Assembly (NCBI GenBank): GCA_049487715.1
Contig: CP150560.1
Location: 661,790-725,789, forward strand
DNA: 64,000 nucleotides
Direction: 5' to 3'
Source of the DNA: Pycnococcus provasolii
Lineage: Eukaryota; Chlorophyta; Pseudoscourfieldiophyceae; Pseudoscourfieldiales
Shown here: positions 38,721-50,094 of the stretch, one piece after another
How positions within the stretch are numbered: position 1 is the stretch's first letter
Layout of the letters: each line of letters begins with the position of its first letter
Program-made: the position numbers and the translations under genes
The notes under the pieces: model-generated
Databases searched by the model: none
What the model was told of the DNA's origin: nothing
The model's input: the letters and a program-made list of their open reading frames with translations, nothing else

Positions 38721-41700
38721 ATGGCGGCTCGCTCCGTAGGACGTGATGCGACGACACTGCACTCAGTGAGGAAAACGGTGAAGAGGCACTGGGTGCTTTT
38801 CCTGCTGCCACTTGTTGCCGCAGCAGCAGCTGCGGTCATCTGGTTCTGGGTGTGGTACGAGGATATGGCGTCGCAGAGCGACGACAATAATGCAACGAAT
38901 TCATCATCATCGGCGAAGGGCTCCAAATTTCCTGGCTTTGGGAGCGGCGAAACGGCGACCGTCCGGGCGTACGATCCAGAACAGGCAATCAGCCAGCTCA
39001 GAGCTGAAAATGTCCTCCGAAATGTCAGCAGCAGCAACACCGGCGACGACGACAATTACAACACCAATTGGTTCAGCTGGGGTTGGTCTGTGATGGGTTT
39101 GCTGGCTCTTGACAATAACTTGGCGTGCGGAGCGACAGAGAACACCGCAGGGATGATTCGTGGAATGGAGAAGCTTCCCGCGAACCTCGTCGATGACAAC
39201 GTCATGAACATGCTCGCGATGTTCGATGCGACGGGATACAGGCCGTGGATGCAAAAATGTGGCTTTGCTAATTACGGCATCAACGACACGCAGTGTCCCG
39301 TGTGCTTCGACTGGAAGCCCAAGTACGGCGTCAAAAATCTCGACATCCGCTCCGACGGCGTGGTTGTTGGCAAGACGTGGGATGAGGCGGACCTCAGCGA
39401 CGAAGTTTGGATCGATCAGGTCATCAACGACGGTATGGCGAGCGCGTACCGTCGCAGGCGCGAGCCGTTCAATCGCATACCCGCTGAAAGCATGCTAGTG
39501 CTCAGCTCGCATGGCAACGCCTGGGAGAGCTTCGCGGAGGACTGGCGGTGCTATCCAAGGCAGAGATTTGGCAAATGCAAAGCGGTGCAACCTTTGCCAA
39601 ATACGATTCAGGGCGTGCGCGACGGCATTCGCAACTTCAATAATGCCAACGCTTCTGCGGCATTTATGATGCCTGAGCTCAATCAGCTGGGAATTGTGAT
39701 GTTTGACGCGTGCTTCATGGGAGCTGCCGAGGTAATCAGTGGATTCGTTGGAACGACGAAAGTGTACATCGGCTCTCTGTTGACGATTCCCGCGCACGGG
39801 CAAAACTACAAGGAGATTATCGGAAAGATGGCGTCGACGCCAAATGTTACGGCGCAGCAGATGGGAAAGCTCATTCCCGACACCTACCTCGACTTTTGCA
39901 CGTCTTCCAAAACGCTGCCATGCACACTCGTCAGCGTCGACATGGAGAAGTGGGTGCAGTTCGAGGCACGCTTCGGCGTGTTCATTCAAACGCTCATCAG
40001 TGCCGTGGCACCTAACGTGGCGATTGAGGGCGTGAAATCTACGAGTCCGGACGACGGCGGCGGCCTTGCATTCAGTAGGCAGATGATCAACGGCATCGCG
40101 CTCGCGTCAGGCAACTCGTACCAAGTAAGCCTCGAGAACAGTGTCGTGGCCGTGGACGTGGGAAACTTTCTGCAAAATCTCGCGACGTCACCGTCGGTGC
40201 AAGTCAGGTCTACGGTTGGTGCCGCGGCAGGCGATGCGCTTACGGCGTACAGGGATTCCATCCTCAACTACCGCTCTGATCGGACGGCGCCACTCACCAC
40301 TGGCATCGACTTGTATTTCCCCAACAAGTGGCCGAGTGGCGATAAGGTGGAGGTTGCCGAGCTGTACGAGGGAATGTTCAACGTCAGCTTCATCGCGAGG
40401 CGATGGGGAGGTTTCCTGCGTGACGTTTACTTTCCCATCTCGAACGAAATCAAGGAGAGCGACATCGACACGAAATTCGGGGCAGCGTCCGCAGCACTTA
40501 CAATCTACCGCGCATCCCCAGGTACGGTCTTGCAGACTGCGATGAACAACGGATTTATCCCAAATAGCACGGATCCTGGCGTGTGGTCGTACGAGGTGGT
40601 GACCGAGGGAGGCGTGGCGGCGCAGGCATCTGTGTTTGTGGGATTGCGTGTCACGGAGCAGGAGAAAGATCGTAATGGGCGGATCACCACCGTTTCGGGT
40701 GCCGACTACGCAACCACGTGGCTGACATATTACCAGGGCGTCGTGAACTACGTCAGTTCCCCTTCAGGACCGACGACGAGCATCTCTTTCACCTGGAACG
40801 AGGTATTCGTCAGCTTGATGAGCAACAACTCTGAGGCGCTAGCGACAACGTGGATCGTGGACTCAAGTCCAGAAACGAAGCTGATTACCGCTTACGTCAT
40901 GTACGCGCCTGACGAGTGCGGCGCATGTGCCTGTCCGGAGGACAAGTTGCAGCTGGGCAAGCTGCAGTTCTTGTTCAACACCACCGGCGTTCCTGTCACT
41001 TCGAGCGAGGGTGTGCTGTACGTGAGTTCCAGCGGCTTTGATGCGGGTTCTTATGCGAACGAAACTGCAGCCGGTATCGACGCGGACTTGCTCTCCTCTG
41101 CCACGTCAGATCTTTCGGAGGAACAAATTGCGGCTGCGGTGAAAACGTACACAAGTGAAGTGACCAAACAGATGGGAGGCGCGATCATCCCCTTAACGAT
41201 GACGACGACGAAAGCGCAGCAAGATCAGATTGGAGTTCTCGTCGTTCTTGGACAGAACATGGGTGGTGGCGGCGGCTTATCCATGGGTGGTAGCGCCACA
41301 CCCATCGACATGTTTGGTGTCGACGCGATCTGGGGTGCGGCGAGCACCGTCTCGCAATTCGGTCTCATCGGATCGGATTTCGACGCGCGTAAATGTTTTG
41401 CGTGGGGAATCGATGCAGCGCCCGTGCAACCTATATTGCGCACGCTCGACGACTCCGTCAGGTTGCTCGTCGACCACAACGACGACGAGGATGTGCGCGT
41501 CGTAAATCGAACGACAGGATTGTTTGAGGTGACGACGAAGCTTGGCAAGAGCGTTTCGGTGACTCCTGAGCTGGCTACGATTGCAGTCGATCCTACTGGC
41601 AGCATAAGTTTCACGGACAATCTACTGACGCAAGGCGTGGAGGTGGAGGTCACGGACGAAGTGTACAGCGAAGCGGATAAAAACGCCCTGGCGGCTGCGC

Positions 41701-42296
41701 GGATCATCGGACGATCGCCACAGCCTTGTCCTTTGGAGCTTGTGGGTCAGTGGATCGGTGGATCGGTAGTCACCATTGATCCAAGCACTGACGCGGCTCG
41801 TTCGATGAGCGGCTTGATGCTTGCGGTGTTTGAAGGCGGCACAGGTGAAATCTACATGGAAGTACCTGAAGCGTTCTATGGCGGCGGCGGGTTCCAGGAT
41901 TACTGCGTGATGTCGTGGTGCGGCGTTCCTGGCAACTATTCTGAGGCGGCGGCCAGTGGATTTGTCGTCACGCAAACTGGAATGTGCATACGGTACGACC
42001 GCGTGGGCACAAATCTCACGGCTCAGGTGACGCTAAAGGACGGGTGTCCGACGAATCGGAAACCACCTGCTGACATCGTCGACAGCTACAATCTTGCGAC
42101 ATGGGATGATGCGGAGGAGGCGGCTAGTGGTGATGGGCGCTTACAAAATCCCATGTCCATGTCCACGATAGGCAACACGGTGTGGGTGGATGGCTTTGTT
42201 GTGAAGGAGGAGAATGGTGGAGGCGGCGGCGGCGGCGGCGGCGGCGGTGGTGGTGGTGGTGGTAGTGGATCGAATAATAATGCATGGACCTGCTAG
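38721..42296 (+). CDS. Membrane-anchored clostripain-like (family C11, caspase fold) cysteine peptidase
   Basis: 1,191 residues. A basic N-terminus and one hydrophobic segment (WVLFLLPLVAAAAAAVIWFW, about 29-48) give a type II anchor. The C11 domain (about 125-480) contains MGLLALDNNLACGA, the catalytic His264 in LVLSSHGNAWESF and Cys331 in GIVMFDACFMGAAEVI, matching the His/Cys dyad of clostripain-family peptidases. Downstream is a long extracytoplasmic part with beta-rich stretches, several N-X-S/T sites and the cysteine cluster DECGACACPEDK. It ends with a GGG-rich tail (about sixteen glycines) and NNNAWTC. Specificity of clostripains is usually for Arg. Activation may involve autoprocessing. 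No intron over 3.5 kb. Eukaryotic C11 proteins are scattered, which leaves lateral transfer possible. Confidence 0.86.
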   Translation: MAARSVGRDATTLHSVRKTVKRHWVLFLLPLVAAAAAAVIWFWVWYEDMASQSDDNNATNSSSSAKGSKFPGFGSGETATVRAYDPEQAISQLRAENVLRNVSSSNTGDDDNYNTNWFSWGWSVMGLLALDNNLACGATENTAGMIRGMEKLPANLVDDNVMNMLAMFDATGYRPWMQKCGFANYGINDTQCPVCFDWKPKYGVKNLDIRSDGVVVGKTWDEADLSDEVWIDQVINDGMASAYRRRREPFNRIPAESMLVLSSHGNAWESFAEDWRCYPRQRFGKCKAVQPLPNTIQGVRDGIRNFNNANASAAFMMPELNQLGIVMFDACFMGAAEVISGFVGTTKVYIGSLLTIPAHGQNYKEIIGKMASTPNVTAQQMGKLIPDTYLDFCTSSKTLPCTLVSVDMEKWVQFEARFGVFIQTLISAVAPNVAIEGVKSTSPDDGGGLAFSRQMINGIALASGNSYQVSLENSVVAVDVGNFLQNLATSPSVQVRSTVGAAAGDALTAYRDSILNYRSDRTAPLTTGIDLYFPNKWPSGDKVEVAELYEGMFNVSFIARRWGGFLRDVYFPISNEIKESDIDTKFGAASAALTIYRASPGTVLQTAMNNGFIPNSTDPGVWSYEVVTEGGVAAQASVFVGLRVTEQEKDRNGRITTVSGADYATTWLTYYQGVVNYVSSPSGPTTSISFTWNEVFVSLMSNNSEALATTWIVDSSPETKLITAYVMYAPDECGACACPEDKLQLGKLQFLFNTTGVPVTSSEGVLYVSSSGFDAGSYANETAAGIDADLLSSATSDLSEEQIAAAVKTYTSEVTKQMGGAIIPLTMTTTKAQQDQIGVLVVLGQNMGGGGGLSMGGSATPIDMFGVDAIWGAASTVSQFGLIGSDFDARKCFAWGIDAAPVQPILRTLDDSVRLLVDHNDDEDVRVVNRTTGLFEVTTKLGKSVSVTPELATIAVDPTGSISFTDNLLTQGVEVEVTDEVYSEADKNALAAARIIGRSPQPCPLELVGQWIGGSVVTIDPSTDAARSMSGLMLAVFEGGTGEIYMEVPEAFYGGGGFQDYCVMSWCGVPGNYSEAAASGFVVTQTGMCIRYDRVGTNLTAQVTLKDGCPTNRKPPADIVDSYNLATWDDAEEAASGDGRLQNPMSMSTIGNTVWVDGFVVKEENGGGGGGGGGGGGGGGGSGSNNNAWTC

Positions 42297-42504
42297 CTCA
42301 GTAAGTAGTTGTTTGTTTTTTTGGTAACGTGAACTCTCGTTACAACACACACCACGAGAATTGTTTTTCTCTCATCATTCATCAAACAAAAAAAGGCAGC
42401 AACAGTTGTTGACCCAACAGTCCAACACAACAACATCCAACTGAACTGCTCGCAGCTCGCTCCTGTCCGTCCGTGACACAGTAGTCACACAGCAGTCACA
42501 CACA

Positions 42505-43044
42505 TTAGTAGGAGAGGTGGAACAGCGTCACAAGGATTGCGTGGATTTGGCTTGAACCTAAGCCACACAGCTGCGCAATTGGACTTGCAGCAAACCCAAA
42601 GTAGTTGAGGATCGGGATTGCGATGAGCAGCACCGTCGTGACCCAGAAGTACTTGTCGAGCTTGCGACCGCCTTTGCCGCGTCCGAAGTAGACGGCGAGT
42701 GGAGGAAACATGATGCAGCCAATCAGCCTGAGCAGGTTCGGCATAAGGTCGCCCGTAGGTTTCGAACATTTGACGGTCAAGGCAATGTCGTAGAGAAGAA
42801 CAGGAGCGAGGAGCATGGATATGGGGTGGTGACGACCACTGTTGTTGTCGTCGCCGTCGTTACCACCATAGAAGCGTGGCGTGCAGTTGTTGTTGTTTCC
42901 TCCTCCTCCTCCTCCACCGAAGCCAACTTGCGGCGAGATGGCAAACATTTTCTTCTTCGACGCGGCGCGACGGCGCGACATGCGGGTAGTAAGACGCGTC
43001 GTGCGAGACGACACTGCGCGAGTAGACGACATAGTAGCGAACAT
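42505..43044 (-). CDS. Pmp3/UPF0057-like small membrane protein with N-terminal extension
   Basis: 179 residues. The C-terminal 75 residues resemble the Pmp3/RCI2 proteolipids: LLRLIGCIMFPPLAVYFGRG, then KLDKYFWVTTVLLIAIPILN and IHAILVTLF, two membrane spans as in the family (membrane potential/salt tolerance). Unlike the usual 50-60 residue proteins it carries a 100-residue N-terminal extension that is Arg/Ser-rich (SRTTRLTTRMSRRRAASKKK) followed by Gly and Asn runs. The Arg/Ser-rich part is consistent with import into plastid or mitochondrion. An additional hydrophobic segment (ISMLLAPVLLYDIALTV) lies in between. The similarity is by motif; alternative: an unrelated three-span organellar protein. 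Confidence 0.6.
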   Translation of the reverse strand: MFATMSSTRAVSSRTTRLTTRMSRRRAASKKKMFAISPQVGFGGGGGGGNNNNCTPRFYGGNDGDDNNSGRHHPISMLLAPVLLYDIALTVKCSKPTGDLMPNLLRLIGCIMFPPLAVYFGRGKGGRKLDKYFWVTTVLLIAIPILNYFGFAASPIAQLCGLGSSQIHAILVTLFHLSY

Positions 43045-43293
43045 ATTTAGGAGTGTTGAAGTGCTGACGGGGCTTTTGAGTTTTGGAATGAGCGGATAAA
43101 TTAAAATCGTATGATGTCACTGCAACCGAATTGGTCGGGTTTTGGCGCTCGGCGCATGTTTTGGACGTAGGCTCACACACACCGTCACAGCCCAAACCTC
43201 CTCTCTCTGTATTATTCCGCGTGCGAAAGGTGGGATTGGGAAGGACACAGCAACATCTCAAAGCTTATCAGTAGTGCTCGTTACAATGTTCGC

Positions 43294-44660
<1,367 letters not shown>

Positions 44661-44825
44661 ATGATGGACACCAGCGCCACGACGACAACGCCGCCTATGC
44701 CTCAGTGCAAGGAAAAACCTCCGACGGGCGGGCGCGTCGTGCTCGTCGTCGGGTGCGAGGGAACCGGACACCACTTCCTCGACGCTATATACCACGGACT
44801 GCACGCCAACCACCTGGTACCGCAC
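44661..44825 (+). pseudogene. Stranded 5' exon of a sulfotransferase-like gene
   Basis: ATG 44661 opens MMDTSATTTTPPMPQCKE and GGRVVLVVGCEGTGHHFLDA with IYHGLHANHLVPH. The glycine-rich GCEGTGHHF is a P-loop-like PAPS-binding signature of sulfotransferases at the expected N-terminal position. It is followed by GTACCG/GTAACA (donor-like) and an A-rich, intron-like stretch. The opposite-strand coiled-coil gene then ends at 44904 and no further plus exon is seen. Either the rest of the gene was lost, or the intron spans the next gene, which I consider unlikely. Confidence 0.5.
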
Positions 44826-44903
44826 GTAACAAGCAAAAAAAAACATAAAAAAACAACAACTCTCTTTTTGTTACTCATTTTTTTATTTTAAAAAATGAAT
44901 TCT

Positions 44904-46709
44904 CTAAGTTATGACAACAAGTGCGTCGGCGTTAGACGTGAGTAGCGCGTTCGCCGGCGTACTGTCCTGCGCCACGGGAATCGGCGTGTTATTGCCCTTG
45001 CGTAGCTGAAACTCCGGCGGTAACCTGAATGCCGCGCGCACCGCGCGACGCACCGCGCCAATTGGCGCACCTGGCGGAACGGTAACCTCGCCAAGGAAGT
45101 TGCGCTGGCTCTGCTCTCCCACGTAAACCGGAATCACCGTAGCACCTGGCGGCCGTCCAGCCGAACTTGGCGTGGGTGCAGGCTGATTCAGTGTCGATCG
45201 AGGTGGATTTGCGAACCCCGGACTTGGTGGCAACGGCGGTGGAGCGGCGGTGGAACCTGGGCTACCACGTGTGAGCGCGGCATGCTGCTGCGCCATGAGC
45301 TGTGCCTCCGTTTCCTTCATGCGTGAGCGATCCAGTTGAGTACGACGTGCCTCAAGCTCGCGCTGCGCATGCTGCCTTTCCTGCGCGAATCGCTGCTCCT
45401 CGGCTGTCACCGCACTCAGGCCTTCGCGCTCCTTAGCCTCCACGCGACGCATGCGATCGATCAAGGCTTGGCGCTCACGTTCGAGCGCCTCCTCTAGCTC
45501 GACGCGCGTCTTCTCGAATTCCGCGCGGTCTTCTTGCACCTTCTGCCTGTGCATCTCCACGTACCCGCTTCGTGCAACCCAGTCGTACTCCACCTGGCTC
45601 TTGCCACTCTCCTTACCCTCCCGAAGCTCGTTCGTTCGAGTCACCTCCGCCTCGAGCTGACCCATCTGCTCCGCCAGCCTCGCCTCCGCCTCGCCTCTCT
45701 CCGCGTCGTACGACTGCTTCTCCGCTGCAAGCAGCGCGCGCTTCGCGTCGATGTACGCCTCGGCATCGAGGCGGTACCTTTCAAACTCCGCGACGTCCGC
45801 GTCGAGCGCCTTGGCGCGACCTCTGCTCAGACTCTCGCGCTGCCCGCCAATCTCGAGGTTTGCCGCCTGCTTTTCGCGCTCCATTGCGCTTGCAGCGTCG
45901 TTCAAAGCAGCCTGCGCCTCAGCGAGCGCCAGCTTTTCCTCCTCTAGCATCTCCAGCCCTTGCTTGACACGCTCCTCGCGCAGCCGAACATCCTCCGTCT
46001 GAGAACGCTTCTCCTCCTCAAACTTGCGCTGCGCGGTAGCCACCGCAGCCCGGCTTCGGGTGACGAAAGCAGTCACCTCGCGCTTCAGCGCTCGAACGCC
46101 CTCCACCTCCGCCTCGAGCGCCTCGAGCTCGACGTCCGTCTCGCGACGCTGCTTTCTCTGTCTCTTCAGCGTCGCGTGCAGAACTTGCTCCGACCTATGC
46201 GTCGCGTGCAGAAGCTTCTTCTTCGCATCGGCAAACTCCTCCTCGAGGCGCGACACGTTCGCCGCGTGGTCTGACTCGAGCACCTTGAGCTCCTCGACGA
46301 GCACGGCGTGCATGGCTGACACCGCGCCAGCCGAGCCTGCGGTTGTGCGTGCGGCCGCCTTGGACATCGTGTACGCCGACGTCGGCTTGCGCGGCTTGCG
46401 TGCCGCCCCAGACGCGCGGAGGGCGCGTACGCGCTCTGCCGCGGACATTCGTCCTAGCCCCGCCGCCGCGGCGAAGTCGTCGTCGTCGTCGTATTCATCC
46501 TCGTCGTCGTCGTATTCATCCTCCTCGTCGTCGGTGTCGAACGACGCCGGCGCGGGCGCTCGTCCACCCGGTCGCCGTCTTGGGTGTCCTCCTGCTCCCC
46601 CTCCTCCCCCTCTGAACGATGGGTTGAACGTCTCCACGCCGTCCGAGTCGAACGTCCCGTCGCGTTCGTCGGCGTCTGACTCGGTGAGGTGTCCGAGGTT
46701 GCGCCACAT
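44904..46709 (-). CDS. Long coiled-coil protein with C-terminal ubiquitin-like segment
   Basis: 601 residues. The N-terminus is acidic and Gly/Arg-rich with an Asp/Glu/Tyr run. Residues about 130-490 are a continuous coiled coil (MHAVLVEELKVLESDHAANV, LHATLKRQRKQRRETDVELE, REERVKQGLEMLEEEKLALA). It is similar in style to the C-terminal coil of FBF1/centriolar proteins, but I do not assign that. A Pro-rich linker follows. The last 75 residues look like a beta-grasp (IPVYVGEQSQRNFLGEVTVP, AFRLPPEFQLRKGNNTPIPV, LLTSNADALVVIT). A basal-body, cytoskeletal or tether role is plausible. ATG at 46709; start context unremarkable. Confidence 0.7.
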   Translation of the reverse strand: MWRNLGHLTESDADERDGTFDSDGVETFNPSFRGGGGGAGGHPRRRPGGRAPAPASFDTDDEEDEYDDDEDEYDDDDDFAAAAGLGRMSAAERVRALRASGAARKPRKPTSAYTMSKAAARTTAGSAGAVSAMHAVLVEELKVLESDHAANVSRLEEEFADAKKKLLHATHRSEQVLHATLKRQRKQRRETDVELEALEAEVEGVRALKREVTAFVTRSRAAVATAQRKFEEEKRSQTEDVRLREERVKQGLEMLEEEKLALAEAQAALNDAASAMEREKQAANLEIGGQRESLSRGRAKALDADVAEFERYRLDAEAYIDAKRALLAAEKQSYDAERGEAEARLAEQMGQLEAEVTRTNELREGKESGKSQVEYDWVARSGYVEMHRQKVQEDRAEFEKTRVELEEALERERQALIDRMRRVEAKEREGLSAVTAEEQRFAQERQHAQRELEARRTQLDRSRMKETEAQLMAQQHAALTRGSPGSTAAPPPLPPSPGFANPPRSTLNQPAPTPSSAGRPPGATVIPVYVGEQSQRNFLGEVTVPPGAPIGAVRRAVRAAFRLPPEFQLRKGNNTPIPVAQDSTPANALLTSNADALVVIT

Positions 46710-47585
46710 GTGCGTGCGTGCGTGCGTGCGTGTTGCTTGTGGATGGATGACCGGCCGGCCGGCCTGTCGTCGTGGTTGCGAAGTGGGGAACGGGAACTGA
46801 AACGCCTTTTTTCAAGGCGCTCGGAGAGACGGAGAGAAGGGAGAAGAGAGGGAGGAGAGGAAGTCGATTCGCTCCTCATCATGCAACTGAGAACTGAGGT
46901 GGGTTCCCAATTCCCATCCCATCCGCCGAACGACATGACAGGTCTACATAGACTAAGTTTACCGGACGACCGACCGAGTGAGTGACCGAGAAGAACGATC
47001 AGAACTCGGAGGAAAGGCAAAACTCTCACTTTGAACTACCGGGTACTGTAACCTTATTAGTCTAGTCTATGAACTCCGCCCGACCGATGCAACGACAATT
47101 CTCTTCTTGAAGCAGGCCTCGCCCCTATGGTAGCAGCCTCTGGTGTCTGGCCTTGCACGTCCCTCTTCTCGCTACCATACGAGAGTCGTTGACGTCAGGA
47201 CTCCGGATGTCAGTGTGCTCTCCCTACATACTACTGTACAGTGGGTGGTCGTCCGCCCCGCCCCTCTCCAAGTCTCCAAGTCTCCAGCCCTCGGCCTGGT
47301 GGTGACTTCACAAATCACATGAAACGCGCAAGTCATGGCAAAAGGGTTCTGCTCTGGCTAGGGTTGTGAGGCAATGTGAGCTCCCCTCCTATGAGTAGCT
47401 AGCTAGGGTCAGGGGGAGGGGCGGAAGGGCCGGGCACCCCTGTTGCGTTTGGTCGCATCCGATGTGCACCGTCCCTTGTGCCCCTTGCAACGAAGCCGTC
47501 CGGTCCGGTGGTGCTGTGCTGTTTGGTAGTTTGGTGCACTCAACACAACACAACACGCACTTCGTTCTCTCACTCTCCTCTCAAC
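46710..47585. other. Intergenic region, no gene seen
   Basis: Upstream of the coiled-coil gene (minus) and PDH E1 beta (plus). Contains a (GTGC)n microsatellite at 46709-46732 and GGCCGGCCGGCC at 46751-46764. There are purine-rich GAGAGA stretches around 46825-46865 and CTAGCTAGCTAGGG at 47395-47408. No TATA box or RNA gene recognised. Confidence 0.5.
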
Positions 47586-48940
47586 ATGCTCGCTCGCACC
47601 GTGCTCTCCGCCCTCGCTCAGGTACGTTATGGAAGGCATGCACTGCAATGCACACGCAACTTCAGTGCGCCAGAAGGTGTACTCGCAATGTCTCACAATA
47701 GCATATCTCACAATACAAACTCTCACACAAATATATCAACCTTTTTTACACATGTCCGGACATATCACATGTAACACACACACACACACACACACACAAA
47801 CAAACAAACTCCGCTTGATTCTTTCTCGTGCTCGTGAATAAAATAACACGACGACCTTTAACAACCACAACACAATATATATATATATATATATAGGCGT
47901 CTCGGTCATCGGCACCGCGAACGCGAACGTTCGCGGACGTCGCGCCTGTGATGACCATCCGCGACGCGCTCAACTCCGCCATGGACGAGGAGATGGTGCG
48001 TGATCCGAACGTGTTTGTTCTCGGCGAGGAGGTTGGCGAGTACCAGGGCGCATACAAGGTGACAAAGGGACTTCTGCAGAAGTTTGGACCAGAGCGCGTG
48101 CTCGACACGCCCATCACGGAGGCTGGATTCACGGGAATTGCAGTTGGCGCGGCGTTCGGCGGCGTGAAGCCCGTGTGCGAGTTCATGACGTTCAACTTCG
48201 CCATGCAGGCGATCGACCACATCATCAACTCCGCAGCGAAAACGCACTACATGTCCGCCGGACAGATCTCGTGTCCCGTGGTGTTTCGCGGGCCGAACGG
48301 CGCGGCGGCTGGCGTGGGCGCGCAGCACTCGCAGTGCTTCGCCGCCTGGTACTCGAGCTGTCCCGGACTGAAGGTTGTGTCCCCGTGGAGCGCAGACGAC
48401 TGCCGTGGCCTGCTCAAGGCTGCTATTCGCGACCCGGATCCGGTTGTCTTTCTCGAGAACGAGCTTCTGTACGGCGAGGAGTTTGCGCTGAGTCCCGAGG
48501 CGATGTCCGCTGACTTCCTCATCCCCTTCGGACAGGCGAAGATTGAGAAGGAGGGCACGGACGTCACGATCGTCGCGCACTCGAAGATGGTGGGATACTC
48601 GCTCAAGGCTGCGGAGGAACTTGCCAAGTCTGGCATCAACGCGGAGGTTATCAACCTGCGCAGCATTCGGCCGCTCGACCGCACGACGCTCGCCGCCTCC
48701 GCGCGCAAGACGGGACGCGTCGTGAGCGTCGAGGAAGGCTGGCCGCAGTGCGGCGTCGGCGCGGAGATTGCCGCGGTTCTGATGGAGGATGCGTTCGACT
48801 ACCTCGACGCGCCTGTTGAGCGCATCACCGGCGCGGATGTGCCGACGCCTTACGCCGCCAACCTCGAGAATATGGCATTCCCGAAGGTGGACGACATCAT
48901 CAGGGTTGCTAAGCGTACGATGTACCGCGCGACTGCTTGA
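47586..48940 (+). CDS. PDHB: Pyruvate dehydrogenase E1 component subunit beta (mitochondrial type), one intron
   Basis: Beta subunit of the thiamine-diphosphate enzyme that decarboxylates pyruvate in the PDH complex. Exon 1 47586-47621 ([12 protein letters not shown]); intron 47622-47896 (275 bp, GTACGT ... ATATAG, with CA and TA microsatellites); exon 2 47897-48940 continues [19 protein letters not shown]. The two together make a basic mitochondrial presequence; the product is 359 residues. Family marks: [100 protein letters not shown] and [14 protein letters not shown]. The E1 beta glutamate is in TEAGF. Matches the mitochondrial rather than plastid form. Confidence 0.97.
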
Positions 48941-49174
48941 ATAAAAGGGTGATTCTTCTAAACGGGAATTTATAAAATGAAAGAGTTACAAAATCCTTGA
49001 CGTTTTTTTGTTCCTCGCCTTGTCCTCGCGTGAAATATGTGTGCCTTGTGTGTGTACTTGCGCAGCAGCACATTCGCGCGCCCACCTGGATGCGCACAAC
49101 CAACCCTCGTCTGGGGGTTTCTCCGAGAGAGGGATCGAACTCGGGGTTTCACTCCCGCATGCAATCGTCCTCTC

Positions 49175-49608
49175 ATGGCGCCCATGCCGTACAAGAAGTC
49201 TCACAGCAGCATCAACGACAAGAAGAGCTGGCACGTCTTCAAGCCGGAGAACGTAGCGAGAGTTCTCAGGGATGAGGCGGCGCACGAGGCGGACGAGGCG
49301 CAGAAATTCGAGCGAGAGCAGGAAAAAGCACGTGCGCACCGTCTGAGCTTGTTGCGAGCGAGAGCAAGGGGGGGTGGCGGAGGAGGAGGAGGAGGAGGAG
49401 GAGGAGGAGAAGCGTCGGCGGCAGGAGCAGCAACATCAGACACCGCTGCACAGTACGCACCGTTGAGAAATGTCGACGAGCAAGCAAATACGTTGCCGTC
49501 GTCGTCGCATCTGCCTGCGGAGCAACCGCCACATTCGGTTCCCGACGACCGCTTTCGCCTCGGTGGCGTGCGCTCGGACATGCCTTGGTACGCGCGCGCC
49601 CCCCGGGG

Positions 49609-49639
<31 letters not shown>

Positions 49640-49903
49640 GGCACCCTCTTTCGCCTCGGCGGTGCACGCTCAGGCGAGCCGTGGTACGCGCGCACGCCAC
49701 TCGAGCGTGAGACTGGCGCTCCGGCAAGCGCGCTACCACTCCTTAAGCCTGGTGAGATCGCACCTCGTCCGGATGGCAAACGCTCTTCAGGTCATCGCCA
49801 TCGCCATCGCCGACGCCGTCACGAGTCCTCTACTGAAGACCGTCGAAGTGGCATCAAAAGAAGAAGACGGAGTTCTCACAAAGAGGATGAGACAGATATG
49901 TAA
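49175..49903 (+). CDS. LENG1: LENG1-like protein with CIR_N domain
   Basis: 242 residues from ATG 49175 (earlier codons in frame lack domain similarity). The N-terminal 55 residues are the CBF1-interacting corepressor N-domain: KKSWHVFKPENVARVLRDEA, AQKFEREQEKARAHRLSLLR, as in LENG1 and spliceosome-associated CIR proteins. A polyglycine run follows. Two copies of a motif FRLGGxRSxxPWYARxP are separated by a polyproline run encoded by an uninterrupted C tract of about 29 bases. The C-terminus is Arg/His/Ser-rich and probably nuclear. Pre-mRNA processing is the likely context. The C homopolymer makes the frame across it dependent on base-count accuracy, but the flanking repeats agree in frame. 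Confidence 0.78.
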
Positions 49904-50094
49904 AACAACAGTACCACGTATAGACGGATCACCACACGCACACATTTCGTCATACTACGGTACAACCTGACTCTCGTCTATACTCCGAGGTGAAGAAAGC
50001 CAACGTTCAAGTCTCAACAAGTTCGCTACACAACAATAAATATATCCTTTCGAGTACGGTAGCAGAAAAAAAGCGCAGTTGGCCAACTTGCTTC

